A stretch of DNA of 64,000 nucleotides from Archangiaceae bacterium (GTDB lineage Bacteria > Myxococcota > Myxococcia > Myxococcales > Myxococcaceae), in contig JAACJQ010000258.1 in assembly GCA_016879935.1 (NCBI GenBank), positions 1-64,000 on the forward strand, given 5' to 3'. This document shows, one piece after another, positions 53,405 through 61,265 of the stretch. Within the stretch, counting starts at the first letter, position 1, and the number at the start of each line of letters is the position of its first letter. The notes under the pieces are model-generated. The model saw nothing but the letters and a program-made list of their open reading frames with translations. It did no database searches and was not told the origin of the DNA. Position numbers and translations under genes: made by a program.

Positions 53405-53607
53405 GAGCGCTCGTGGTGACGCTGCTGTGTAGCTGCGCGACGCTGAACACGGCGGGCATGAGCGAGTCGTGCAAACGGCTCTACGACGCCTGCCTCAACA
53501 CCTGCCCGGGCGCCGCTCGTGGAGGTCCACCTCCGACCAGCAACCTGCAGATCGAGGTCGCCGCCTGTACCAACGACTGCAACGAGCGGGCGAAGAAGTG
53601 CCAGTGA
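53401..53607 (+). CDS. Small Cys-rich lipoprotein
   Basis: 68 residues. Signal peptide MRALVVTLLCSCATL with possible lipobox. The mature peptide has six further Cys (SCKRLYDACLNTCPG, then ACTNDCNERAKKC), spaced like disulfide-stabilised small proteins. It is translationally coupled to the gene before. Family not recognised. Confidence 0.6.
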   Translation: MRALVVTLLCSCATLNTAGMSESCKRLYDACLNTCPGAARGGPPPTSNLQIEVAACTNDCNERAKKCQ

Positions 53608-53652
53608 CACTTCGTGCTGCGGCGATGGGCTGAGGTGACTATCACCGGCCTC

Positions 53653-54480
53653 ATGTTCCGCTTCCTGAGTCTCGGCGCGCTGCTGCTCGTCGCCTGCGTT
53701 CCCGATCATGCCGTGCTGGGGCGGGCGTACGAGGTGCGCGTTCCTTCCGGTTACGACGGCAAGACGCCACTGCCGCTCATCGTCATGCTCCACGGCTACG
53801 GCGTCACCGGCCGCGGGCAGGACATTCTCTTTCCCGTCTCAGGGCAGATCGACGCGAAGCAGTTTCTGTACGCGCTGCCGAACGGAACCGTCGATCGACT
53901 CGGCAAGCGCTTCTGGAACGCGACCGACGCCTGCTGCAACTTCGAGAAGCTCCCCGTCGACGACGTGGCCTTCTTTCGCGCGCTCGTCGACGACGTGAAG
54001 GCCCGCTACCCGGTGAAGCCCGGAGCCGTCTTCCTCGTGGGCCACAGCAACGGCGCCTTCATGTCGCTGCGGCTCGCGTGTGATGCGAGTGACGTGGTCG
54101 CTGGCGTGGTCGCAGTGTCGGGCTCGACGTTCGAGGCGCCGCTGCGCTGTGGAGCCGGCCAGCCCGTACCGATCCTGCTGGCGCATGGCGACAAAGACAC
54201 CTCGGTGCCGATCGAGGGAGTGTCTGGGCTGTACCCCTCAGCGCGTGAGACCGGCGCACGCTTCGGCGCTCGCAACGGCTGCACGGGAACGTGGAAGGAA
54301 GGCGAGCGGCTCGATCTGCTCGGCAAGCCCGAACCCGAGACGCAGCAATCGATCATCGAGGGCTGCGCGCCGCGGAGCTCGGTCGAGTTGTGGACGCACG
54401 AAGGCACCGGTCACCTGCCGCTCTACGACACCCGGTGGACCTCGAAGATCGTCGACTGGCTGCTGGAGCGTGCGCGATGA
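53653..54480 (+). CDS. Esterase/PHB-depolymerase-like lipoprotein (LpqC family)
   Basis: 275 residues. Lipobox LLLVAC after a short signal. Alpha/beta hydrolase of the polyhydroxybutyrate depolymerase/LpqC type: VMLHGYGVTGRG (oxyanion region), GHSNGAF with nucleophile Ser near 132, LAHGDKDTSVP (Asp), and HEGTGHLPLYD (His). It would cleave ester bonds at the cell surface. The start at ATG 53653 gives a clean lipoprotein signal; an upstream ATG at 53614 is in frame but not preferred. It overlaps the next gene by 4 bp. Confidence 0.85.
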   Translation: MFRFLSLGALLLVACVPDHAVLGRAYEVRVPSGYDGKTPLPLIVMLHGYGVTGRGQDILFPVSGQIDAKQFLYALPNGTVDRLGKRFWNATDACCNFEKLPVDDVAFFRALVDDVKARYPVKPGAVFLVGHSNGAFMSLRLACDASDVVAGVVAVSGSTFEAPLRCGAGQPVPILLAHGDKDTSVPIEGVSGLYPSARETGARFGARNGCTGTWKEGERLDLLGKPEPETQQSIIEGCAPRSSVELWTHEGTGHLPLYDTRWTSKIVDWLLERAR

Positions 54481-55181
54481 GAACGCTCGGCTTCTTCCTG
54501 CTGCTGACCGGCTGCACGACGGTGGTGCCGATGCAGACGGCATCGGTCGTCGAGCAGGGCCGCTTTCGCGTCGGTGGCCAGCTCTCCGCGTCGGCGTTCT
54601 GTGGCGACCCGTCGCAGGGGCCCCTGCTCGGCCTCACGCGCTGCACTGACTACCCCGATGGCATTCCCCTGCCCGAGCTGCGCGTGAACGGGCGCTACGG
54701 CCTCGGGTCGCGCTTCGACGTCGGCGTGTCGGCACAGGCGCTGGGCCAGGTGCTGGCGCCCGAGCGCGTCTTTCAGTTCGGTCTCACAGCCGACGTGAAA
54801 GGCGAGCTCGTTCACGCGAAGACGGGGCCGGTGACGCACGTGGTGTCGACGGGGCTGCTCGGTGGCACGGCGCTCTCGGGCCGATTCGGGTTGCCGCTCT
54901 GGGCGCAGGTCGAATGGGGCGTTCCGATCTTCTATGGCCTTCAGCTGGAGCGCTGGGAGTTCGTGCTCGGCACGTCGCTCAGCGAGCGCCGCACGTTCTC
55001 GAGGCTGGGGCTCAGCCAGGTGCTGCCTCCGTCGAGCCTCGTCCACGTCGGCTTCACCCTCGGTGCCTTCCGGCGCGCGCCAGCGTCGTGGGGCCTGCAG
55101 GTGGGCTACCTCACCGACCCCGCCCGCTTCTCGAACGGAACCATTCAGCTGCAGTTCGGTTGGTTCTTCGACCTGGGCTAA
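54477..55181 (+). CDS. Lipoprotein, probable membrane barrel-like, unknown
   Basis: 234 residues. Lipobox FLLLTGC at residues 7-13. The mature part alternates strands and Gly-rich turns (RFRVGGQLSASAF, GSRFDVGVSAQALGQ, ERWEFVLGTSLSERRTFS) and ends in QFGWFFDLG, suggesting a small beta-barrel or OMP-like fold. Family not recognised. It overlaps the esterase stop by 4 bp. Confidence 0.65.
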   Translation: MRTLGFFLLLTGCTTVVPMQTASVVEQGRFRVGGQLSASAFCGDPSQGPLLGLTRCTDYPDGIPLPELRVNGRYGLGSRFDVGVSAQALGQVLAPERVFQFGLTADVKGELVHAKTGPVTHVVSTGLLGGTALSGRFGLPLWAQVEWGVPIFYGLQLERWEFVLGTSLSERRTFSRLGLSQVLPPSSLVHVGFTLGAFRRAPASWGLQVGYLTDPARFSNGTIQLQFGWFFDLG

Positions 55182-55190
55182 ACCTGTGCC

Positions 55191-55793
55191 GTGAAAAAGC
55201 TCCTCACCTTCGGTGTCATCGGTCTCGTCCTGGCGTTCGTGCTGCGCTGTTCGCCGCACTTCTCGGTGCTGCGTCTGCAGCAGGGCATCGAGCAGGGCGA
55301 TCTGAACGTGGTGATGCGGTACGCCGATCTCTCTCGCTTCGCCGAGCTGCCCGTCGACATCACGGTCGCGATGACGGCCGCGGGCATGAAGGAGGCCACC
55401 GGCGTGCTGGGGGAGTCGCTCGCGAACCTGCTGGGCGGAGCGCTGGGCTCGACGGTGAAGCAGGTCGGCGGTCAGCTCGCGGCCCAGGAGCTGCGCGACC
55501 GCATCGAGAAGCGCGACGTGACGAGCCTGCTGGGTGGCTTCAAACCGAACAGCGGCTTCGGCTGGTACGGCGGCATCGAGCTGCTCGGTGGAGACGCCGC
55601 CATTCTCACGGTCGTCGGCACCTGCAACGCGCGCGAGAAGAAGAGCGAGCGCGTGGAGACGCGCATGGGCATCAGCATGGTGAAGGTGCCCGGCCCGTAC
55701 TTCGGCCTTCCGTGGGACTGGCGCGCGTCGGGCGTCGAGGCGAACTCGATGAAGCAGCTCATTCGCGAGTGCCAGTTCAGCTTCAGCTATTGA
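55191..55793 (+). CDS. DUF2939-like membrane-anchored protein
   Basis: 200 residues, GTG start. One N-terminal hydrophobic anchor (LLTFGVIGLVLAFVLRC) is followed by SPHFSVLRLQQGIEQGDLNV, then MRYADLSRF, the DUF2939 pattern for a short helical pair. The rest includes VTSLLGGFKPNSGFGWYG. Function unknown. It is 9 bp downstream of the lipoprotein gene and probably co-transcribed. Confidence 0.75.
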   Translation: MKKLLTFGVIGLVLAFVLRCSPHFSVLRLQQGIEQGDLNVVMRYADLSRFAELPVDITVAMTAAGMKEATGVLGESLANLLGGALGSTVKQVGGQLAAQELRDRIEKRDVTSLLGGFKPNSGFGWYGGIELLGGDAAILTVVGTCNAREKKSERVETRMGISMVKVPGPYFGLPWDWRASGVEANSMKQLIRECQFSFSY

Positions 55794-55825
55794 CGCCACC
55801 TTGAACCGCGGAGCTGGCCTGGGCC

Positions 55826-57202
55826 ATGGTTCTCGGCGTGGCACGGGTCCTCGTCACGCTGCTGGGGTGCGCTGCCTGCGGGCTGCCTTCACCACTCGAG
55901 AGCGCCGACCTCTGGGCAGGCATCAAGGAGCTCGAGGCCGGGAACGCCAGCGAGGCCCTCGACCGCTTCGATCGGGTGAACGTTTCGCCACACCCCGCCC
56001 TGCTCCTGAACCGGGGGCTCGCGCTCCACCAACTCGGCCAGGATGCACCAGCGCTCAGCGCGCTCGACGAGGCGATCGAGCTCGTCACCGAGCCATCGCT
56101 GCGAGCGCGAGTGCTCAGCGATCGAGGCACGGTGCGCGCCCGTGCGGGGCGAACGACCGACGCCATCGCTGACTATCGCGCAGCGCTCCACCTCGCTCCC
56201 GGTGACGAGCTGGCGAGGCACAACCTCGAGCTGCTGCTGCGCGTGCTGAGTGACGAACCCGAGCCCGACGCGGGAGCCGAATCTGACGATGACGACGAGG
56301 GCTTCGCGATCGACCAGCGCGGGCCGGAGCCTCCCATCGACCTCGCGAGTGTGTCGATCGCTCCCGATCCCTCCACGGGGCTCCTCGACGCCTACTGGCG
56401 ATGGACGACCTACGACACCTTCGATGGTCGCCGTTGGTCGGCGCGCGCCAGATGGACGACGGAGCCGACGGCCGTACCCCTTCCGAAGGGGCCGGTGACG
56501 GTGCAGACGATCACGTTTCTCAGGCGCTCAGATGCGAACCTCTTCGGTCTCGATCACGCCCTCAGCTTCGCCGCGGGTTCCCCGATCACGCGACGAGGCT
56601 GGGACGCGCGAGCTGGCGAGGCAGTTCGGAGCTTCACGGTGACGAGCAGTGAAGCGGCGCGCGACGTCGAGAACGATCCGCGGCGCTTCGGCCAACTGCC
56701 TCTCCGATTCGACCCACGCATCCGGGCGCTCGCGGTGTCGGTCAGCGGCGCTGAGCAGGACCCGGAGCGCGCCGCGGCTGAGCTCACGGCCTGGCTGCGC
56801 TCCCACCTGACGTACTCACAGGCTCGGCAGGAGCGCGCCGTCGACCCCCTCGCCGCGTTCCTCTTCTCGACCAAACGAGGTGACTGCCGGCTCTTCTCGA
56901 GCGCGCTCACGATGATGCTGCGCAGTCGGGGGTTTCAGGCGCGGGTCGTCGGTGGCTATCGCGGTGGGCGGCGCGTCGGAACAGCGCGCTACCTGCTCGC
57001 GTCGAGCGATCTCCACGCGTGGGTCGAGGTTCGCGGGGTCGGAGGTTGGGCGCGCTTCGACCCGACTCCAACGCGTGATGACGAGCCGCTCACTCAGACG
57101 GCCGCAGCGAGCCTGATCGACGCCGTTCGAAGTAGGCCGCCCACGCGCTTCAGCCCGTTGGCCGACGCGGGCGTGCGCCCACGCACGACGAACGATTGGT
57201 GA
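55826..57202 (+). CDS. TPR plus transglutaminase-like lipoprotein
   Basis: 458 residues. N-terminal signal with Cys at 15-18 (LLGCAACG). Residues about 25-155 hold three or four TPR units (LEAGNASEALDRFDRV, LLLNRGLALHQLGQDAPALS, GRTTDAIADYRAALHL). An acidic linker leads to a transglutaminase-like core, about 300-440, with Cys in KRGDCRLFSSALTMMLRS, His in DLHAWVEVRG and Asp in WARFDPTP. This Cys-His-Asp triad occurs in peptidase- and crosslinking-type enzymes. The role at the cell surface is unknown. Confidence 0.82.
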   Translation: MVLGVARVLVTLLGCAACGLPSPLESADLWAGIKELEAGNASEALDRFDRVNVSPHPALLLNRGLALHQLGQDAPALSALDEAIELVTEPSLRARVLSDRGTVRARAGRTTDAIADYRAALHLAPGDELARHNLELLLRVLSDEPEPDAGAESDDDDEGFAIDQRGPEPPIDLASVSIAPDPSTGLLDAYWRWTTYDTFDGRRWSARARWTTEPTAVPLPKGPVTVQTITFLRRSDANLFGLDHALSFAAGSPITRRGWDARAGEAVRSFTVTSSEAARDVENDPRRFGQLPLRFDPRIRALAVSVSGAEQDPERAAAELTAWLRSHLTYSQARQERAVDPLAAFLFSTKRGDCRLFSSALTMMLRSRGFQARVVGGYRGGRRVGTARYLLASSDLHAWVEVRGVGGWARFDPTPTRDDEPLTQTAAASLIDAVRSRPPTRFSPLADAGVRPRTTNDW

Positions 57203-57211
57203 GGTGTCGTT

Positions 57212-58060
57212 TCACCGCTGGCGACACGAGGCCCGCGCCGCTTCGGGATCTTCCGAGAACCGGAGCGCCGCGTTCATGCGCACCTGCTCGAGCGGTGTGA
57301 GCGGCGCCAGCTCCCGGCCCGCCTGCCGCAGGTAGAACTTCGTGTCCTTCTCCGAGAGCGAGAACGGCGCGGTGGTGAGGCTGGCTCTGGCTCCGACGAC
57401 GCGCGCGGCCTCCACGCGTGCCGTCTCGGTTCGCGTGAACACCTTCAAGGCACAGTCGAGCCCCTCTGCGGCGCGCACCGTCTCGACGAACGAGCTCAGG
57501 CGCGAGTCGAACGTCAGCTCCACCACTTCGCGCCCCTCGAGAAACCCGACTTGAGACGACATGGCCGCGGGGAGCCGACCCAGGCGCGCTTCGCATTCCC
57601 AGAAGCAGTGCGCAGCGAGCAGCACCGTCATCGGCGCGGGCTCGTTCCCCGCCTTCACGCCATCGAGCAGCTTCACGAACGCTTCCTTCGTGTACGGCCC
57701 GTCGAATCGCGGCGCGAGGGGGCGCTGCTCCGCGTCGATGACGTGAACGACGGGGTTGTTCCACGCGGGCTCACCAAACCGCTCGAGCACGCGGCGATCG
57801 GCGCCACCCACGTTGTTGAAGATCGCGACGGGAATGAAGTCGCGCTCCACGCGCGAGACGATCGCCTCGTCGGACAGCACGTCGCGCCCGAAGCCGCGAA
57901 CGGTGGCGCAGCCAGGCACCTCGTCGAAGAGCACCAGCACCGGCTTTCCAGTGACCCGCGATTGGGCGCGCGCGACCTCGAGATCGCGCAGCCACGACAC
58001 CCTCCCCAGCTCGGGGTGAGCAGGAGCGACGCCGACGACGAGCGCGAACAGGGCGAGCAT
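57212..58060 (-). CDS. Exported thioredoxin-like-fold protein (VPGC type)
   Basis: 282 residues. A signal peptide (MLALFALVVGVAPAHP) precedes a thioredoxin-like fold: WLRDLEVARAQSRVTGKPVL, LFDEVPGCATVRGFGRDVLS, then FIPVAIFNN. In this family a CxxC motif is often present, but here only one Cys is in the VPGC site, so reductase activity is doubtful. A second part from about 150 has HCFWECEARLG, reminiscent of another catalytic site. Role unknown. It converges with the TPR gene across 9 bp. Confidence 0.75.
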   Translation of the reverse strand: MLALFALVVGVAPAHPELGRVSWLRDLEVARAQSRVTGKPVLVLFDEVPGCATVRGFGRDVLSDEAIVSRVERDFIPVAIFNNVGGADRRVLERFGEPAWNNPVVHVIDAEQRPLAPRFDGPYTKEAFVKLLDGVKAGNEPAPMTVLLAAHCFWECEARLGRLPAAMSSQVGFLEGREVVELTFDSRLSSFVETVRAAEGLDCALKVFTRTETARVEAARVVGARASLTTAPFSLSEKDTKFYLRQAGRELAPLTPLEQVRMNAALRFSEDPEAARASCRQR

Positions 58061-58090
58061 GCGCTTCCTACGCCGACCCTGCGCCGGGGG

Positions 58091-58951
58091 TTACGGCTGG
58101 GCCTTCGACAGTCGAATGAGGCCCCGAATCAGCCGCCCGATGCCGACGCCGATGAAGCCCGTGGCGATGAGGTAGCGGCCTCCTCCACTGCCCGACGAGG
58201 CGACCGCGTACGACGCGACCGAGACGCCGATCCCCACCACCAGCATCACGGCCCCGATGCCGAAGTCTGCCGCAGGGCTCGGAGGCGGCGCCTCTCCAGT
58301 CACGGGACGGGGAGCGGCCGCTTCGGAGCTCGAGTTCATGATCTGCGCCCTCGCCGCGAAGACGAGCGCCACCATGGTGCCGGTGCCGAGCAGACTCATC
58401 ACGCCCAGCACCCACGGGTACCAGGTCATCAGCCCCTCGCCACCGATCCTCGAGATGATGAGCGGGAGCGCGAGCGAGAAGACCGTTCGAAGCACGCCGA
58501 TACCGCCCGAGAGCAGGCCCACCATCAGGGCCCACGGGTGCTTCGGCCCGCAGAGCTGCACGAAGAACACGACGAAGACGATGCGCTCGGCCAGGCCGAA
58601 CAGGCTCGAGGGCACCGAGAACAGCGACCACAGCCAGTACTTGTCGGCCGCGAACGTTCGCGCGAGCGTGAAGCCCAGGCTCAGCAGCGAGCTCACCGCG
58701 ATCAGTCCGACGAGCGCCCACGCGAGACCAGGCCGATCGATCGCCGTTCCGATGAAGATGACGGCGACCGCGAGCACCACGGCCGCCCCGAGCCACAACA
58801 ACTCGAAGCCGGCCTGCACCGACTCCACCCGGCCCATCGAGAGGACCCGATAGACGACCATGTTCAACACCAGCAGCACGGCTGACGCGACCGCGTAGCC
58901 GGCTGCCAGGTTCACACCACGGAGGGCCACGGGCTGGTTGGTGATGGTCAC
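58091..58951 (-). CDS. Integral membrane protein, function unknown
   Basis: 286 residues with about seven hydrophobic segments, for example LAAGYAVASAVLLVLNMVVY, LLWLGAAVVLAVAVIFIGTA and LFGLAERIVFVVFFVQLCGP. The C-terminal part after a Ser/Pro-rich loop has two more (IGAVMLVVGIGVSVASYAVA). I do not recognise the family. It lies between the thioredoxin-like gene and the ferredoxin gene on the same strand. Confidence 0.65.
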   Translation of the reverse strand: MTITNQPVALRGVNLAAGYAVASAVLLVLNMVVYRVLSMGRVESVQAGFELLWLGAAVVLAVAVIFIGTAIDRPGLAWALVGLIAVSSLLSLGFTLARTFAADKYWLWSLFSVPSSLFGLAERIVFVVFFVQLCGPKHPWALMVGLLSGGIGVLRTVFSLALPLIISRIGGEGLMTWYPWVLGVMSLLGTGTMVALVFAARAQIMNSSSEAAAPRPVTGEAPPPSPAADFGIGAVMLVVGIGVSVASYAVASSGSGGGRYLIATGFIGVGIGRLIRGLIRLSKAQP

Positions 58952-58996
58952 CGCTCGATGACCCCACGCCTGCGACCCACGTGCAACTCCCGTTCG

Positions 58997-59332
58997 TTAC
59001 TTGAACGGTGCCGGGTCGAGCATCGCGCGCTTGCCCGTCTTGTCCTTGAAGGCCTCGGCGTCGGCCATGGGCTCCTTCTTGGCGGCGATCTGCGGCCACT
59101 GCCCGGCGTATTGCGCGTTGAGCGCGGTGTACTCGGCCCACTCCGCAGGCAACGAGCCCTCGGGGAAGATGGCCTTCGTCGGGCAGACAGGCTCACACGC
59201 GCCGCAGTCGATGCACTCGGTCGGGTGAATGACGAGGAAGTTGGCGCCCTCGTAGAAACAGTTCACCGGACAGACTTCGACACAGTCGGTGTACTTGCAC
59301 TTGATGCACGGCTCAGCGACGACGTACGGCAT
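58997..59332 (-). CDS. fdxA: 7Fe ferredoxin FdxA-type
   Basis: 111 residues. [20 protein letters not shown] followed by [16 protein letters not shown] gives the Cys set for a [3Fe-4S] plus [4Fe-4S] ferredoxin of the Azotobacter FdI kind. The C-terminal extension of about 50 residues ([25 protein letters not shown]) is typical. It carries electrons in the cytosol; the partner is unknown. It is 33 bp downstream of a hemerythrin gene that follows the nuo genes. Confidence 0.93.
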   Translation of the reverse strand: MPYVVAEPCIKCKYTDCVEVCPVNCFYEGANFLVIHPTECIDCGACEPVCPTKAIFPEGSLPAEWAEYTALNAQYAGQWPQIAAKKEPMADAEAFKDKTGKRAMLDPAPFK

Positions 59333-59365
59333 GTGATGCCTCCTGGAGGTGACGACGGGGGTGAA

Positions 59366-59818
59366 TCACTCGCTGTCGGGCCCCACCGCGATGATGTCGT
59401 CGCGGAGCACGTCGGGTGACAGGCAGGTCTTCTCTTCATCGGCCATGTCGGCGAGCAGCTCGGTGGCGAACGTGCGCACCTCTCTGGCCCACTTCGCGGG
59501 GTCGCTCACCGCGTCCATCTGGGCGAGCCGCGTGACCTGCTTGCGCTGCGTGGTGTGCTCTTCGTCCATCGAGGCGACGCGGGCTGGGCCCCACGCGTCG
59601 ATCGTCTGCAGCACGGGTCGAAGAATGCGCTCCTCGTGCTCGATGTGGCGAATGAAGCTCTCGAGCAGCGACTGCAGCGCGTGGTGCGTGTCCTTGATCG
59701 CGGCGACGTCTCCCGAGGCGACGAGCTCGAGCTTCGACTCGATGCCCCGCATGCCGATGCGAAGGCCCTCATGCTCGACGAGGATGATGCGGCGAATCTT
59801 GCTGTGCTCCAGGCTCAT
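59366..59818 (-). CDS. Hemerythrin-like domain protein
   Basis: 150 residues, all helical. His and Glu residues for a di-iron site are seen in RIILVEHEGLRIGM, FIRHIEHEERILRPVL and MDEEHTTQRKQ. Such proteins bind oxygen or protect iron-sulfur enzymes. The start is ATG 59818, five bases after AGGAGG. It lies 10 bp downstream of nuoN and 33 bp upstream of the ferredoxin, so it is probably made with complex I. Confidence 0.85.
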   Translation of the reverse strand: MSLEHSKIRRIILVEHEGLRIGMRGIESKLELVASGDVAAIKDTHHALQSLLESFIRHIEHEERILRPVLQTIDAWGPARVASMDEEHTTQRKQVTRLAQMDAVSDPAKWAREVRTFATELLADMADEEKTCLSPDVLRDDIIAVGPDSE

Positions 59819-59828
59819 GACGGCCTCC

Positions 59829-61265
59829 TCAGTGCCTCTGCATGAACGCGCTCGCGGCGCGGTTCGCTTCATCGACCAACGGCTTCGGCCACAGCCCCAG
59901 CCCCACGACGGCTGCCAGACAGACGGCGATCGACAGCTTGAGCGCGAGGCCAGCGCGAATCGGCTCCTGCGCCGTGCCCTCGGACATGAACGTCGAGCGC
60001 GCGACGCTCAGGTAATAGAAGAGGCCGAAGACGGCGACGACGAGGCCCAGCACGACGAGCCCGCCAAGCCCCGCGCGCCACGCCGCCATGAAGACGAACA
60101 GCTTCGCCCAGAAGCCGACGACGAAGGGAATGCCTGCGAGCGAGAGCAGAAAGACGAGCAGCGACGCGCCGAGCCACGGAGAGCGCCGTGAGAGGCCCGC
60201 GAGCTTCGCCGTCTCGTGCCCACCGCTGCTCTGCGCGGCCGCGTGCACGACGAGGAACGCGCCGAGGTTCGTGAAGACGTAGGTGGCGATGAAGAAGAGC
60301 GCCATGGCGACGCCCTCCTGCGAGCCTGCGCCCAGCGCGACCAGCACGTAGCCAATCTGCGCCACGCCCGAGAAGCCGAGCAGCCTGCGCACGTCGGTCT
60401 GCGGCAGCGCGAAGATGTTGCCAACCACCATGCTCGCCGCGGCGATGACGGCGATGGCCGGTGCCCAGAACGTCTGCTGCGTGCCCCAGCCCGAGAGCGT
60501 CACCACCGTCAGGGCCGCGAGCCCACCCGCCTTCGGAGCGACGGACAGGAACGCGACGAACGGCGTGGGAGCGCCCTGGTACGTGTCGGGTACCCACATG
60601 TGGAACGGCACCGCGCCCAGCTTGAAGCCCATGCCGGCGATCACCATCATCATGCCGACGTGCGTGAGCATGGTGGCCTGCGCGGGGAGCGCCGACAGCG
60701 CCGTCGAGCCCGTCTCGCCGATCACCAGCGCGAGACCGAAGAGCGTGAAGGCCGAGCTCGCGGCGCCCGTGACGAAGAGCTTCATGCCGGCTTCGGGGCC
60801 GACCTTCGGCTCGTCAGCGGGGCCATCGGTCTTCGCCCACGCGGCCAGCACGTAGAGGGGAATACCCATCAACTCGAAAGCGACGAGCAGCAGCACCCAG
60901 TCGCGCGCGCCCGGCACCACCATCATGCCGGTGAGGCTGAACAACATGAGCGCGTAGTACTCGGCCTGACGGCGCGGCGTTCGCTCCGAGAGCCAGTCGA
61001 GGCTGCCCAGCACCGCGAGAATTCCGGCAACGAGGAAGACGCGCTTGAAGAAGAGCACCCAGGCGCCGGCCACGTAGACGCCGTGGGGCACCGAGCCGGA
61101 AGGGTCGAAGAAGAAGCTCGCGACGAGCACCGCGCCGAGCAGCGCGGCCGTGAACCAGCCCAGCACGCGGCCCGAGATGCCACCCATGGCGTCGAGCGCG
61201 AGAATGAGAATCGCCGCGCCAGCCACTGCGAAGTCGAGCGAGAAGACCTGCAACCAGGCGTTCAT
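59829..61265 (-). CDS. nuoN: NADH-quinone oxidoreductase subunit N
   Basis: 478 residues, about 13-14 membrane helices. Antiporter-like subunit: LVAFELMGIPLYVLAAWAKT with conserved Glu, GAVPFHMWVPDTYQGAPTP with PFHMWxPD, and KLFVTGAASSAFTLFG. It forms part of the proton-pumping arm of complex I in the inner membrane. Its ATG overlaps the nuoM stop by 4 bp. The order L-M-N matches the usual operon. Confidence 0.96.
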   Translation of the reverse strand: MNAWLQVFSLDFAVAGAAILILALDAMGGISGRVLGWFTAALLGAVLVASFFFDPSGSVPHGVYVAGAWVLFFKRVFLVAGILAVLGSLDWLSERTPRRQAEYYALMLFSLTGMMVVPGARDWVLLLVAFELMGIPLYVLAAWAKTDGPADEPKVGPEAGMKLFVTGAASSAFTLFGLALVIGETGSTALSALPAQATMLTHVGMMMVIAGMGFKLGAVPFHMWVPDTYQGAPTPFVAFLSVAPKAGGLAALTVVTLSGWGTQQTFWAPAIAVIAAASMVVGNIFALPQTDVRRLLGFSGVAQIGYVLVALGAGSQEGVAMALFFIATYVFTNLGAFLVVHAAAQSSGGHETAKLAGLSRRSPWLGASLLVFLLSLAGIPFVVGFWAKLFVFMAAWRAGLGGLVVLGLVVAVFGLFYYLSVARSTFMSEGTAQEPIRAGLALKLSIAVCLAAVVGLGLWPKPLVDEANRAASAFMQRH

